Source: Persicaria tinctoria
Lineage: Eukaryota > Streptophyta > Magnoliopsida > Caryophyllales > Polygonaceae
Direction of reading: 5' to 3'
Assembly (NCBI GenBank): GCA_037127255.1
Contig: JBANSL010000002.1
Location: 6,120,001 to 6,184,000, forward strand
Length of the DNA: 64,000 bases
Shown: positions 12,831 through 25,400 of the stretch, piece after piece
Position numbering within the stretch: position 1 is the first letter of the stretch
Layout: every line of letters starts with the position of its first letter
Position numbers and translations under genes: made by a program
Notes under the pieces: model-generated
Databases searched by the model: none
What the model saw: only the letters and a program-made list of their open reading frames with translations
What the model was told of the DNA's origin: nothing

Positions 12831-13369
12831 GTCAAATTTTTTTTAAAAAAAAAAGTCAAATGGGAAGGAGGAAGGGTAAAGGATGGAAATGAAGGGTAAA
12901 ACTGTCAAATATGGACATTTACCTTTTTTAAAGAGTTAACGAGGCTTTTAGACCCTATTCAGTATTTATAGAAGTAAATAGACCCCTGTGATATTTTTAG
13001 TGTAAAATAGACCCTTATAATTTATAATGGCAAAAATGCCCCCATATGGGTAGTTAAATACTTAAATCACATTTTTTTAATCGCAATATTAAATTGCAAA
13101 AAATTAACATTAAAAAGTTAATATTTTCAGACCTATCATACCGTTTGTCATTAGAAACCGCCCATATAATTAAGATTTACCGTCATTAGCATCAAATAAC
13201 CTTTCATATACAGTTTTCTTAAACCTAAAATCTCAAAACTCCATTCAAGAGTGAAAAGTGAGCCTTTTATTTAATTTTTTTTAGCACTGAAGCTTGTCTT
13301 TCTCCATTAAAATGATTGTATTAACACACACATATTGTATTAATTATTTTGATTGACCAAAACCGGTTA

Positions 13370-13760
13370 TTCATTACCTATGTGTATTGTGTTACAAAAA
13401 AGAGTATGCGATTCCATGTTGTATATATTGTAACTGATAATTTATTGTAATTATAACATATTATTGTAATAACCTACGTAATATTACAAGAAAAAACCCA
13501 CGTACAATCATTATCAACTTGTGATGACCTACGTATATTGTGAGTCCATATATTGTAAATGACCTATGTATATTGTGAGTCCGTATATTGTAATGGATAA
13601 TTTATTGTAACAAGGAGTAATAGAAAAGAAAGTCATATTGTAACATATTATTATAAATGACCTATCGACTATCACCTATGTATATTGTGTTACATGAAAG
13701 AATATATTGGGATTGTAATGGATAATTTATTGTAAATGTTAATTTATTACGATAAATAAA
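13370..13760. repeat. Degenerate AT-rich tandem repeat
   Basis: Phrases such as GACCTATGTATATTGTG, GTCCATATATTGTAA and GGATAATTTATTGTAA recur with spacings of roughly 45-60 bp. The copies have diverged by substitutions and small indels. No coding potential is seen. Confidence 0.55.
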
Positions 13761-14669
13761 AGGATGGTAAAAATACTATAATATTTATTGTAAGTTAATT
13801 AGTACTTAGTAGATAATTAGATAAATTCGTGGTTGATGTTAATTCACATGTAAATATCTTATACGGTGTTTTATATAGGTATGGTGTTAATGCTAGTTAA
13901 CGTACCATAATTATCATCCAGCAATTTCTTACATGTTTTGATGAGAATACTGTACACTAATGAATATAGGTATAGGAAAATCCTTCGTTCTTTCGACAAA
14001 GAAAGTATAGAAAAAATCCTTAAAACCGGTAATTAATTAAGGATTGGAAAATATATATTTCAAATTTGATTAACTAGAATGTTATCCGTGAAACAGTTCT
14101 ATCTTTTTTTTTAACAGAATTAGTTAAGGGTAACTAGGTAAATACACCATTAAAAGGTCTATTTACCTAAAAAATTAACCATGAGGTCTATAAACTAATA
14201 AATTTATTGAAAGAGGTCCTAATTGTCCAATTTTCTCTTTTTTTTTAAAAAAATTGGCATTTACTTAATTATGTACATTTTTTTGGACACCCACTAAATT
14301 AAACCTATTAAATACCGTATCCAAACAGCCTTCTACGGGTCAACGACACGTTGACCGTATCCAATAGGGAGATACGCGTATCCGACCCGTATATGGCCGT
14401 ATCCGCGTATCCGCCCTTATCGGATACAAAGCTCACTACCGTGTCCGAGTAGCATAGCTTTGAGACCGCCTAACATCTGGAGGTACTTCAAAGGAACTCC
14501 AATTATATTTTTTTTTAAATCGAAAAGGATATCGTCATCTGATGATTATTCTGAATTTCCGAGGTCAGGGACGGAAATTGTTCGCCAAATTTTACATTTC
14601 GGTCGGAATCCGATAAATGAGTTTTAAATCCAATTTAAATTCATTTTTAATTCCTTTTTTTCGACAAAA

Positions 14670-15575
14670 TTGGGATTTGAAAATCCGAGCCTTTACACTA
14701 TGATTGGGTTAAAACCTCGACCATTGTTGAGCCTCCTTCGAGATGGAGATTCCAAATGTGTGACAAGTATCCGGCAAGTGTACAATTCTGCTAGAAAGAT
14801 GAAGAGGGAAGAGGCAAAGGGTCGTGGGGATATACAACAAGCATTGCATTCACTTGAAGGAAAATAGTACGATGTATTCGTACGTAGAAGGCACGAGTCT
14901 AATCAGCTGAGTGATCTGATGTTTGCTCACTGAGACTCCCAACATTTATGGAGGTTATTTTCCTACGTCATCGTGATGGATGAAACTTACAAGACTAGTG
15001 AGTGTGTTTATCCCTTTTTATGTTTTCTTATAGATGTACAAATAGATTTAAATTTGTTGATCGTGTCACATATGATTTTTTGATCATCCTCCTTTCATGT
15101 ACGTATAAGATGCCATTGTTGAAAATCATTGGGATCACTAGCATGGAGAAAACATTTGCAATAACGTTTGCATTCATGGCTAAGGAGACTACGGATCACT
15201 ACATCTCGGTGATGCATGAAAAGGCCTCGAGATCTCTATAGATATAGAATGTCATATGTGATTGTCACATATCGAGAGTTGGCAGTAATCAGTGCCATCG
15301 AAGAAGTGTTCCCCACCGTGAAGCATTTGTCGTGTAGATGGCATGTAATGTCAAATATCAAAGTGAAGGCCAAGATCCTATGTCCTTATAAAGATAGAGC
15401 TAGAGGTTCGTAGAGATTGTTATGCCTTGGTAGAATCGAAGTACGTGTCAAGCTATGAGCGACGTCTCGAATCGATGAAGGCCAAGTAGGGTACACGTTA
15501 GAGTCTAATGGAGTACCTTGAAACGACATGGCTCACGGATTTTAAGGAGGCACTTGTTAGAGCCTGGGTTCTCCC
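14670..15575 (+). pseudogene. Decayed Mutator-like (MULE) transposase
   Basis: Several plus-strand frames read as pieces of a plant MULE transposase, broken by frameshifts and stops. In order: an N-terminal piece with KREEAKGRGDIQQ (14.7-14.87 kb), VIVMDETYKTS (~14970), MPLLKIIGITSMEKTF and AFMAKETTD (~15110-15190), then VTYRELAVISAIEEVFP and HLSCRWHVMSNI (~15260-15360), and finally a piece around TWLTDFKEALVRAW (~15520-15560). These match the MULE catalytic order, in which D in MDETYKT and D in the VTDRE motif are catalytic. Here the second is replaced, the copy reading VTYRE. No terminal inverted repeats were identified. The copy is inactive. Confidence 0.75.
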
Positions 15576-16466
15576 GAAGTGCCACCTTGATGGCTTGATC
15601 AAATACGTTAGATTGTCTAGATGAAGCTGTTGACTCACATGAAACAAACACAAAGCTTGCTGCTATGCGAAGGTGTTTTTTGAAACTCTGAGCCCTTATA
15701 ACTTGCTGCACTTATAAATGTGAATTACAGAAAGCCATACCAAACAAAATAAAATGTCAATATAAATGGTAAACATTAGATAGATACATGACTATTTTTC
15801 GCACCTTGGCACTAGAACTCATCTAAACTTCACATCGACCTATAGAAGTTCATCCAATTTCAACAAGGCTTTTTTCCCTTACTAAAATGTTTAATGTCAT
15901 ATGTAAGAAATTTATTTTTTTTATATCGAAACTATCATACTTTTGTACTCATTTTTTATATATAACATGTACTTCGAAAATATAACTTATCATTCCTCAA
16001 GTTTAAAATGTATCGCAAATTTCCTTTTGTATGATAAATTGTCATAATGAAATTCCATAAAAGTTCATCGAGAGGAGAATCAAAATTTAAAATTCAAACG
16101 ATTATCCCTAATACAGTATAAGAAAATGTTAACGATTACTCCGTATTAATTTAATTTTCAAAAGCAACTTAAAATTCAAATTTAAAAAAAAAACATTTTG
16201 GGAAAGTAATCCCAAATCCATTCCCAGAGAGTGCAGTGGCAGTGCAGCGTGTGTAGGTTTAAGGCGAGAGAGGGAACGATTAAATTGAATCTCACATCGC
16301 ACTGCCCGAGCGCGAAAATTGCGTTTTAGCAACCCTTCGCTCTCCAATTGAACGCCCACCTAACAGATGTTCCCGATCCTGATTTTGAAGGAGTAGGATC
16401 TAACAATCCATATCGGAACCCATAGGGTTTTAGTTACCTGCCATTGCTACTTCTCTGACCAGGAGG

Positions 16467-19400
16467 ATGGATTCAACACCTACCGTTTCCACCAGGTCAC
16501 TCTCTTTCTTCCCTCCAATTTTGTCTGGCATTCAGCATAAATTCGATTAGGTTTACAAACTTTGGGGATTTGGGGTAATAATGTGTGTATGTCCGACGAA
16601 TTGAAATTTGCATATAAGAAATCTGAAATTCCCTTAATTTCTGTTATTGTCTGCGTAGCACTGGAATGGAGAAACCCTTGGGATGTTACAATGCGGCTGT
16701 TCAGGTATTTTGCTTTTTATTGTTCCACTTAATGCAAGCTTTCATTGTTATTGTTACAATGCGTAGTACAACTTAATGCGGTTGTTGGTGTGCTGTATGT
16801 AGGAGCTTATTGTTATTGAAGATCTCCTGTCTGCTATGGTTGGAATCGAAGGAAGATACATTTCGATTAAGAGGGTTACTGGGAAAAAAGCTGCTTTTGC
16901 CTTTCAAGTCGATCCTTCTATGGATTTGGCTCTTCAGGTATGGAAGTGATATTGCCTTTCCGTTCTGTTGTCTCTATTCTTATTCTGCTACTGCGGATTG
17001 AATTTCAGTGTAAGGTTGTGTGAAGTGATGCAATTTTAGTGATTTGTTTCAGGAATTGGCACTGCGGGTCTTTACTCTATGTGAGAGCTTTTTGCTAATT
17101 GAAGAATTTGTTGAGTCTAGGTCTCAGTTCAAGAAGGGTCTGGTTAACCATGCCTTTGCTGCTGCTCTAAGAGCTCTTCTTCTGGTAAGTTTTCTGCATC
17201 ATGTTTGGTCCGTTTGGAATGTCTATTTTTAGTTGAAGCTGTTACTTCAAACTTATTGTAGGATAATGAGGTCTAAAATATAATTATCTTGTAGGTTCTT
17301 TGTTCTGAGTCTCACACTAAGAATGTTGACCTGTCCTGCATAAGGAGAGTTTCATTTGTTTGCTGTGGATTTAAAAATATCCATACGACAAAAAAGAATT
17401 CGTTAGAAATAGTGGGATGATGATAAAGCTTGTTATAGCCATCTTTCTGTTGTGATAGATACCTTTAAATTTCCATTAGTTTTAGTAAATCTTGTTGGTG
17501 ATATTTGTTATGGTTTTGTAAATCGGACTGTTTCAGTTTCTCATTAAATGATAGTTTTTCAACTAAGTTGAATTCTGAATCAGGATTACCAGGCCATGGT
17601 GGCTCAGCTCGAGCATCAATTCCGTCTAAGAAGACTTTCACTGCAAGGATTGTGGTTCTACTGTCAGGTTTCTGTTTTCCTTGGATTAATCCTTCTCTCA
17701 CATTAAATGGCATAGCCTGAATAGTTTTGCCTCCTTTTCCTCCTCCTGACAGCCTTTCATTAGTTCACTGCGGGCTTTGTCCTCTGTGATCCAGAAGGTT
17801 TCTTCCAATAATTATGAAGGTGTAGATGTTCTCAACCTCCTCCAAAGCCAGGTTAAGATCTATCTCCATTTACGTATAAGTTTTGTCCTTTAATATTGAT
17901 ATACTTCGAAAGTCGGCAGTGTCTTTTGGTTATTTACAGGTTTGGTCTCAGCCCAAGGTCCTGGCTTCAATGTATAAAGTCTTGATCTTTGTCCCTGATG
18001 TTATTTTATCAATTTAGGCTAAAGCCATGGCTGGTGATCATGCAGTGAGGTCGATGCTGGAAAAGATGATACAGTGTGCAAGCGCTGCTTATCTTGGCAT
18101 GCTAGAAAGGTAATGTATTTCCTGAAGACATTTTTACATTTCCTTGGTATCTATCTTTGTAGGTAATCAGATGTCAGAGTTTTGCTCGTGAAATGGAACT
18201 GTAACCTAGATGGTATGGTAAATAGTATGAAATCTGCTTTTTATGTGATCAACAAATCAAAAATGTCATTGCAACAGAATTTAAGTTTTAGTTTCACCTG
18301 CCTGGGTATATTGGTCACTTGCCTTCTCCATACTTTTGCATCTTGTTTCTGCTGATTATTACCCTAATATCTGAAAGTCGTATCCTTCTCTATCTCATGT
18401 TTAGGTGGGTATATGAAGGGGTTATTGAGGATCCTTATGGGGAATTTTTCATTGCAGAGAACAAATCGCTTCAAAAGGTATAGAAATCTCTGTACCACAT
18501 CTCCTAGAAAGAATGTTATTTTTTTTTCTCATGTCTTCCTCCTTCCTTTTCAGGAGAGTCTCACACAAGATTATGATGCCAAATATTGGCAACAGCGATA
18601 CAGTCTCAAGGATAGCATTCCTAGCTTTCTTTCAGAAGTTGCAGGAACAATTTTGACAACTGGGAAATATTTGAATGTCATGAGGGAATGTGGACATAAT
18701 GTTCAGGTTCTGTTTATTATGTTGTTCTGGTTGAAGATTGTGGGCTGTATGCTTCCACTTCTGCCTTTGACAAATAGTCTTTCTTATAGGTTCGAGTAGA
18801 GGAAAATTCTAAATTGAGGAGCTTTGGGACAAATCACCATTATTTGGAGTGCATAAAAGGTGCTTATGATTTTGCCAGTGGTGAGCTTCTGAATCTGATT
18901 AAAGAAAAGGTGATGTCTGACATCAATCCTATTTTCTAAAGAACTTTGTTTACTTTTGTTACTTGTGTTTTGTTCGTTTACTATTAGTATGTTCATTTCG
19001 CACTTATCTCCGTTTCTTCTTTCTATGTAGTATGATCTATTGGGGAAGCTGAGATCCATAAAACACTATCTTCTACTTGAGCAGGTAAATCATGAATTTT
19101 GTCACAAGTTTGTTCCACCTTTCATAATGCATCTAAATTTGCTTGTCTCCTGTTTGTTACCTGCCCATCTATGGTTCTCTAAATTTTTTAACCACGAAAA
19201 ACCTCAGGCCTTGCATCTCTTTACTTGTCCATTCTTTTAGCATTTGAGCAGTGTCTGGTTTCAAGAGCTTCCTCCTTTCTACTGGTCTTCTTAATCTTTC
19301 TACAGTGACTTAATACCTGTCATTGACAAGAGAAACTTACAGCATAAACTTCAAGTTTTGAAGAATCTTGACCAACTTCTTCCAATTAACACTCAGATTT

Positions 19401-21440
19401 CTGGAGTTAATCCTTGTTAAATCAATAAATCATTATACAATATTTCAGGGAGATTTTTTGGTCCATTTTATGGACATTGCACGGGATGAGCTCATGAAGA
19501 AGTTTGATGACATTTCTGTGGAGAAGTTGCAGGTTCTCCTCTCCAATCCACTTCTTTCCACCTGTCTTTTTATACGGATGTAATATAATACAGTAATTAC
19601 ATTGACCCTTGGCTGTTTTTTGTATTGTGATAGTCACTCTTGGACCTTGCATTACGATCAACAGCAGCTGCAGCAGATCCATACCACGAGGATTTAACAT
19701 GCTGTGTGGTACTCTACCGATTTTCACTTCCTTTGTTGTACGGAGAGAGTTTTGGAAATTTCTTTTGACTGAGCTTGCAATTGTTATGGGTATTGTTTCT
19801 AATTTCAGGAAAGATCTACTCTGCTAAAAAGGTTGGGAATGCTGAAGGATCTTGAAATTAGCAGGAAAGTTTCCGAAAATGATGATTTGGATGAGCCTTT
19901 AAGCATCACTGGGCTGGAAACCTTTGCTTTGAGTTACAAGGTTTGTCTTACCCTTCAGTGAGCTATTTATTATACTGACATGTGGCACTTTCTTTCATTA
20001 AAATTTCCGGTTGTGAATTTTTGTTTTCCTTTACATTCTCTGCACTTCCCAAGTTTTCCTGGTATTTGTGACATTACAGCATTTCAGTGCAATGATTGCA
20101 GTTTATAAGATTGAATGATCTGGCAATGACTAATGTTTCTAATCTTTATCATGCTCAGGTACAATGGCCATTGTCCCTTGTTATATCAAGAAAGGCGCTA
20201 ACAAAATATCAGTTGATCTTCCGCTTACTATTTCACTGTAAACATGTGGATCGTCAGCTTTGTGGGGCTTGGCAAGCACATCAAGTATGCTGCTTGAATT
20301 ATCTTTGCTTCTGAAGGGCTACTTCGACTAGTACTCGTAATGCATTGACGATGTTATTTCTTGTTTTGCAGGGAGTTCGTGCGGCAAAAATAAAAGGAAC
20401 CCCAATTAATCGTTCTTCACTTCTTTGTAGTAGCATGCTCATGTTTATCAACAGATTTCTGCGTTACTTGACTTTCGAGGCATGATTTGAATACCACTTT
20501 CATTAATTGCACTCCAAAAAAAGATGGTAAACTTATTTAATTATGTGAAAATTAACCAGCCTGGTTTCTTCCTTTCCCAGGTCCTTGAACCTAATTGGCA
20601 CGTGATGCATAATAGACTTCAGTCTGCAAAGAGCATAGATGAGGTATTTCTTGTCCTCTTATGCTAGTGGTATATGGAATTTGTAAACAAACAACTTTCA
20701 GATCTATAGTTTTTGCTTAAGCTTCACTAAGATGGTTGACAGATGCAGGATGAGCATTTTGCATTTACCTCATAAAGCCTCTGTGAGAGCAAAACAAAAT
20801 TTGCTGCTCTGACTTGGTGTTCTTCTTTTTGACAGGTTATCCATTACCATGATGTATTTCTTGACAAGTGCTTGAGAGAGTGTTTACTTCTTCTGCCCGA
20901 ACTCATTAAGGTCAATTTCTGACTAGTCTATTTGTACAAGAACTCCCTTTTCTGATTGACCCGTCCAAGACGAGTTTCCTGACCACCCATATCTCCCTTT
21001 ATTCCCCTACCATCTTTTATGTGCATTTTTACTGGCAATCAAGACTTTCTTACCTTGATTGACCCTGTAATTCGACTTTAAAATCTCAGAAGGTGGAGAA
21101 GCTGAAACTGATATGTCTCCAGTACGTGGCCGCAAGCCAATGGTTGATCTCTTCTTCCGTTGATATTGCAAAACCACGGTCAACATCAGACAAGCATTCA
21201 CCAAACAAACAAAACCCACAAGTGATGGGATCCATCTTGTGAGTCCAAACTTCAAAACACATATAGTTTCCCATAACCTTGCAACCCCTCACATTTTAAC
21301 TAAATAACTGCAGGAATTTCGAAAAGGAATTCAATACCGAGCTTCAGAGTCTCGGACCCATTTTGAGTAGCAATGCACAAGCAGAGCCATACTTGTCCCA
21401 CGTTGCGAATTGGATTCTTGGAACTGGGAACGACAAGTGA
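16467..21440 (+). CDS. GCP2: Gamma-tubulin complex component 2 (Spc97 type)
   Basis: Twenty exons: 16467-16495, 16659-16704, 16803-16937, 17053-17184, 17584-17667, 17753-17851, 18018-18109, 18405-18477, 18554-18706, 18790-18909, 19031-19084, 19449-19532, 19634-19708, 19809-19940, 20159-20284, 20372-20479, 20581-20643, 20836-20910, 21090-21238 and 21314-21440. They give 651 residues, against about 680 in Arabidopsis. The Spc97/Spc98 signature is clear throughout: QELIVIEDLLSAMVGIEGRY, ALQELALRVFTLCESFLLIE, WVYEGVIEDPYGEFFI, TTGKYLNVMRECGHNVQV, SIKHYLLLEQGDFLVHFMD, QWPLSLVISRKALTKYQLIF and LTFEVLEPNWHVM. GCP2 pairs with GCP3 and gamma-tubulin in the small complex that nucleates microtubules. 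The intron after 20479 begins with GC instead of GT. The first coding exon is only 29 bp, making the N-terminus shorter than in Arabidopsis; an upstream exon is not excluded. Confidence 0.93.
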
Positions 21441-22475
21441 CCGCAACTTGTGATTGGGTTTGTTTACAGGCTGTGCCCTTGGTTGGCGACTTTCTGTTCT
21501 TGTGTGGTGATTAATTCTGCTGAATTTAGTGTGATTCCATATTTCCATCCAGGGTTTTTCTTGTTACTTCTAGTTGATGCAGATCTTGTATTGGATGGCA
21601 TAAAGGGGGCAAATTTAGTCTGGGGCCGTTGTAAAAGGTGTGGATAATTTTTTCGACATTTTGGTAAGATAGGGACTCTTTCTTCATAGTGTCAAGGATT
21701 TTGCAATCTCTTTGGGCCCTCATCAGTCATCACTCGTGTTTTATGGTTATGAGAAAGTTTGTTTGATGGCATTGGATCGATATACTCCAATTCAGTTTTA
21801 CCTAGCCACAAAAAAATCCTCATCTTTCAGTGTAACGAGTATCAAAACACGTTTGCGTGACCATGCTTATGGAAGCCTTTCACAAAAATAAGACCTAAGA
21901 TAACCAACTTTGTGCTAAATCAACATGTGATGAATCAAATAACAGAAAAGGCAAACAAAACAAGCACGCTGCAGAAATATTTGACAGATGCAAAAATCGC
22001 ACTTTAATACATCTACAATTTTTCGATAGTAGCTTTTGGCAGTGAATTTTACTAGTTTAAGCAGGGTGTATTGCTAAGTAATTCACTTGTTTCCATAGCA
22101 GCCAGATGAAGCTTAATCGATCTAGTACAATACAGTATTACAAACAGGCGCCTGAAAGCCTTCCAGGCGTATATCACAAGAAACAATACAGATACATTAA
22201 CGACACCACCGCCCTGGCATACGACAATTACATACCAATAATATACAAGAAGCTCGGATTCTCCCCCATAATGATACAACATTTGAAATAACAATAGCTT
22301 TTCTTTTGCTTCCCCACACTTGACGCCTATTTTCCCTACACCACTTTGTTATTTCTTCACTGCCAACACCACTCGTGCTACAGAATGATTGTAGCCCAAG
22401 AGGTGCTCCCAATCCCACGAGGCATGGATTCCGAAGACTTTGAATCTCATGTTACCTGAGAAATTGTAGATTAGT
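21441..22475. other. Spacer between convergent GCP2 and ARI genes
   Basis: About 1 kb holding the 3' UTRs of two convergent genes. It is moderately AT-rich with no homology I recognise. Short frames here are not protein-like. The ARI 3' UTR probably reaches down to ~22050. Confidence 0.5.
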
Positions 22476-25400
22476 TTATCTACGTTGATTGCACATTTGG
22501 CAAACAGAAGCAGACCTGATATTTGCATATGTGCAATGGTCACAAGACCAGTACCCTGAATCGTCAGTGGCCCTGCTTGGTCCACTGGACTTTGATGTAG
22601 GGCCTTTTCCTCTTCCGTTTTTCCCCCTATTACCACCACTAGTTCCCCCTCCCAAGCCCTTTAAACCTGTAGTTCGGCTACAGGCACCATGAGAGTCGAC
22701 ATCTGATAGACCATTCTCCAGAGCCCGCACCAGGTTCTCAAAGTAATTTCGAGTCACGCTGATACCAATGAACAAGAAATTGGGAAATTGTAGAGAGTGA
22801 TCAGGCTCAAGCAAAGGAGACCAATATGTATTGAAAAATGTAGGTGATAAAATCATCTTGTGTTAAAAATTATCTACCTGGTCAAGCCAGCCAGCTTTGT
22901 GCGAAACTCATTGAAGTCTTTTGATGGTCCCTCTGCAGTGAGGTATGTTTGCAGCTCCTTCTCTGCACATTGATGAAGCCGTTCCAGACCAGCCTCGGCT
23001 TCACCTGTAGAGAAGAGTATCAGCAACTGAAACCAGAAACTATATTACTCCCTAAGTTAAGGAGAAATGAGTTTAAGCATCAAGTGCACCACCCTGCAAG
23101 TACTCGAAAAACTGTCTCTTGGCATGCTCGTGTTCATGCAGATAAAATCCATAAGCATATGTCCACTTTAATACTCGCCTACATTCGACAATCTGCAATC
23201 ATGAGGAACAAAGTTGCAAGTGAGATTACATGTATAAACGGTGAAGAGAACAAGACTCTGCTAAAGTACAAGAATTCACCTGTGACCATGCTTCTATAAT
23301 AAACTTGAGTTGTGACTCGGGTTGGCACTGTACGTCGCTTAGTTTCTCCAGCTGCAAAAGCAAGGAAACCATATAAATAATTGCCATTGGAAGAATAACA
23401 AACTCAGCTTAAATAACTAAACACAACATACAAGTTCATCAATGATAGTGATACCAGCGAGTTGTCACAATAGAAAATGTAATAAGATTAAAATTAGTAG
23501 AATCGAGCTCTTTTGCTTCTTTGCCTCATAGTAACAAAGAAAGATCGCTTACATGCACATTTTGCATCTGTTGAAGGTCTGCAAGTGCCTTTTGCCTAGA
23601 CTGTAGGTAACGGATAAACAAATGAAAACAAATTAGATGAATTTGCAAATAAATGACAGTTAGACAGGTTGTCCAGCTAAAATATCTGTCAAATCATACC
23701 CCAAAAACTATATTGGCATGGCAAAAAACATGGAGTAATCCTAAGTTTTAGAACCCACTAATCTACCAAGAGAAATAGGAAATATTGGGTTGTTTAGCTA
23801 CAATAGGTTAACTGATACCATACCGACTGGTTGGTCGCCCATCTTTCATAGTAGTGAGTATATCTCTCCAATGAGTTCTTGGCCATTTCTCTTCGCTTCT
23901 CGGACTCATCATACTGCAGAAAAACAAGAACTTGTTGCTTATATTCTGCAATTTATATCAGCAGTTCTGCCTAAGAGATGTACAAAAGGAATACAGTGAA
24001 TCAGAATGTCTTACAACTCCCTCTTGTTTTGCAGTTTCATAACGATTGCATGCATAAAAACCACCTGTCCTCTCGCCATGATCAGTCCAAGGACCCAAGC
24101 AGAGCCTGCATATATGCATAACAAAATAAGATGAATGAACAGTGCTTCAGAGATAGAGAAATGAGGAGTGAGTGCAAGGTCACTGGAAAATTAATAAGAA
24201 GCACATGAGCCTACCAGCAAAACTCAAATTTACAGGGAGGTGTACAAGTTATATGCATGCAACCCTGGTTTTTCTCGATTGGTCTCTTGCACTTGGGGCA
24301 GGGCTTGGAATTAGCCAAAATCCTGCAAGAAAGCGCTACTTAGTAATGAAAGGCTAAAGGAATATGTAAATAAGGCATATAACATAGGTAGTTCCAATAC
24401 CCTGGCCTAGTCCCCCCCATCTCCATGAAGGATAAACATTATATAGAAAATAGGCTCAAGGGCTTAGCATTAGAGCCAATAAATATAAGGTACAGCTAAA
24501 AAAAATTAAGGAACTTTCAAACTAAAACCTGCCTTAACAAGTTCTTCAAAGATGTTTTATATATGCCCGCACTTGGTTAAGGAATCAAGAAATTTTATAT
24601 TATTTAAAAAAAATAGTCCAACCAAATTAATCTGGACATACCAATTCATGTTTTCAGATTCTGCGCTATTCTTTAAAATCCACTTGGCCACAGTCCCACA
24701 GTCAACTGGTCGATGAGCTTCCTCTGTGCACTGCAAAGAGAATGAAGAGAACAACATTTTAAATGGAAAAGAAAGGAGAGCAAAAAATAGAAAGAGGATA
24801 CATCTCATCTAGTGTCTAGCATGGTCTTTGAGTATACTCCCTCCGGTTGGCAAAACATTTCATTTTCAAGTGTTAATTGTGTTTAAAAAATCATGTCATT
24901 GTAGGTATTTTGGTTTTACTTTACAAAAATGACTTGTAATGATTAGCGGATTGTTATTTGTTAGTTATAATTTTTGAGAAAGTAAAATAGTGTAATAAAT
25001 GAGGGTATAATAGTATATTTGTTGATTTCCTTGAAAATTGTAAAAGAAGCTAAAATGATACGGAGTATATTTTATCGAAGGGAGGGAGTATTAAACAAAA
25101 ATTTGACTAATGCTGAGAAGGACAGGATAAAGAAAACTTACATTCCAGCAAAAGCTATATGAGCAGCAACAGTTCACATCAAAGCTGCCACTACCAACAA
25201 CAAAATCCACAGCATATTCACAACCAGGGGCAGGACACCATTTGGCCTTCATTGAGCACACACAAAAATGTTAGTAAAATTCAGACACATGTCCCTTGTA
25301 AGAAGATAACCATGAATAGAACTGTGTTACGTGTATAAAATAACCTATCCACTCGCCCACATAACTAGGAACTAAATGGCCAAGTTATAGCGAGGTAATG

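Larger units (their letters stand above)
11249..16466. other. Repeat-rich intergenic region
   Basis: Gap of 5.2 kb between divergently transcribed TPR-DnaJ and GCP2 genes. It holds the TPR-DnaJ promoter at 11.25-11.5 kb. Fragments starting GGGTGTGTTTGGATTCC (~11515) and GGGTCCGTTTGGCAACT (~11812) look like hAT-type MITE ends, but I cannot pair them with target duplications. A TGTCACCA repeat field, a degenerate tandem repeat and a dead MULE transposase follow, listed separately. The last ~300 bp should be the GCP2 promoter and 5' UTR. Confidence 0.6.
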
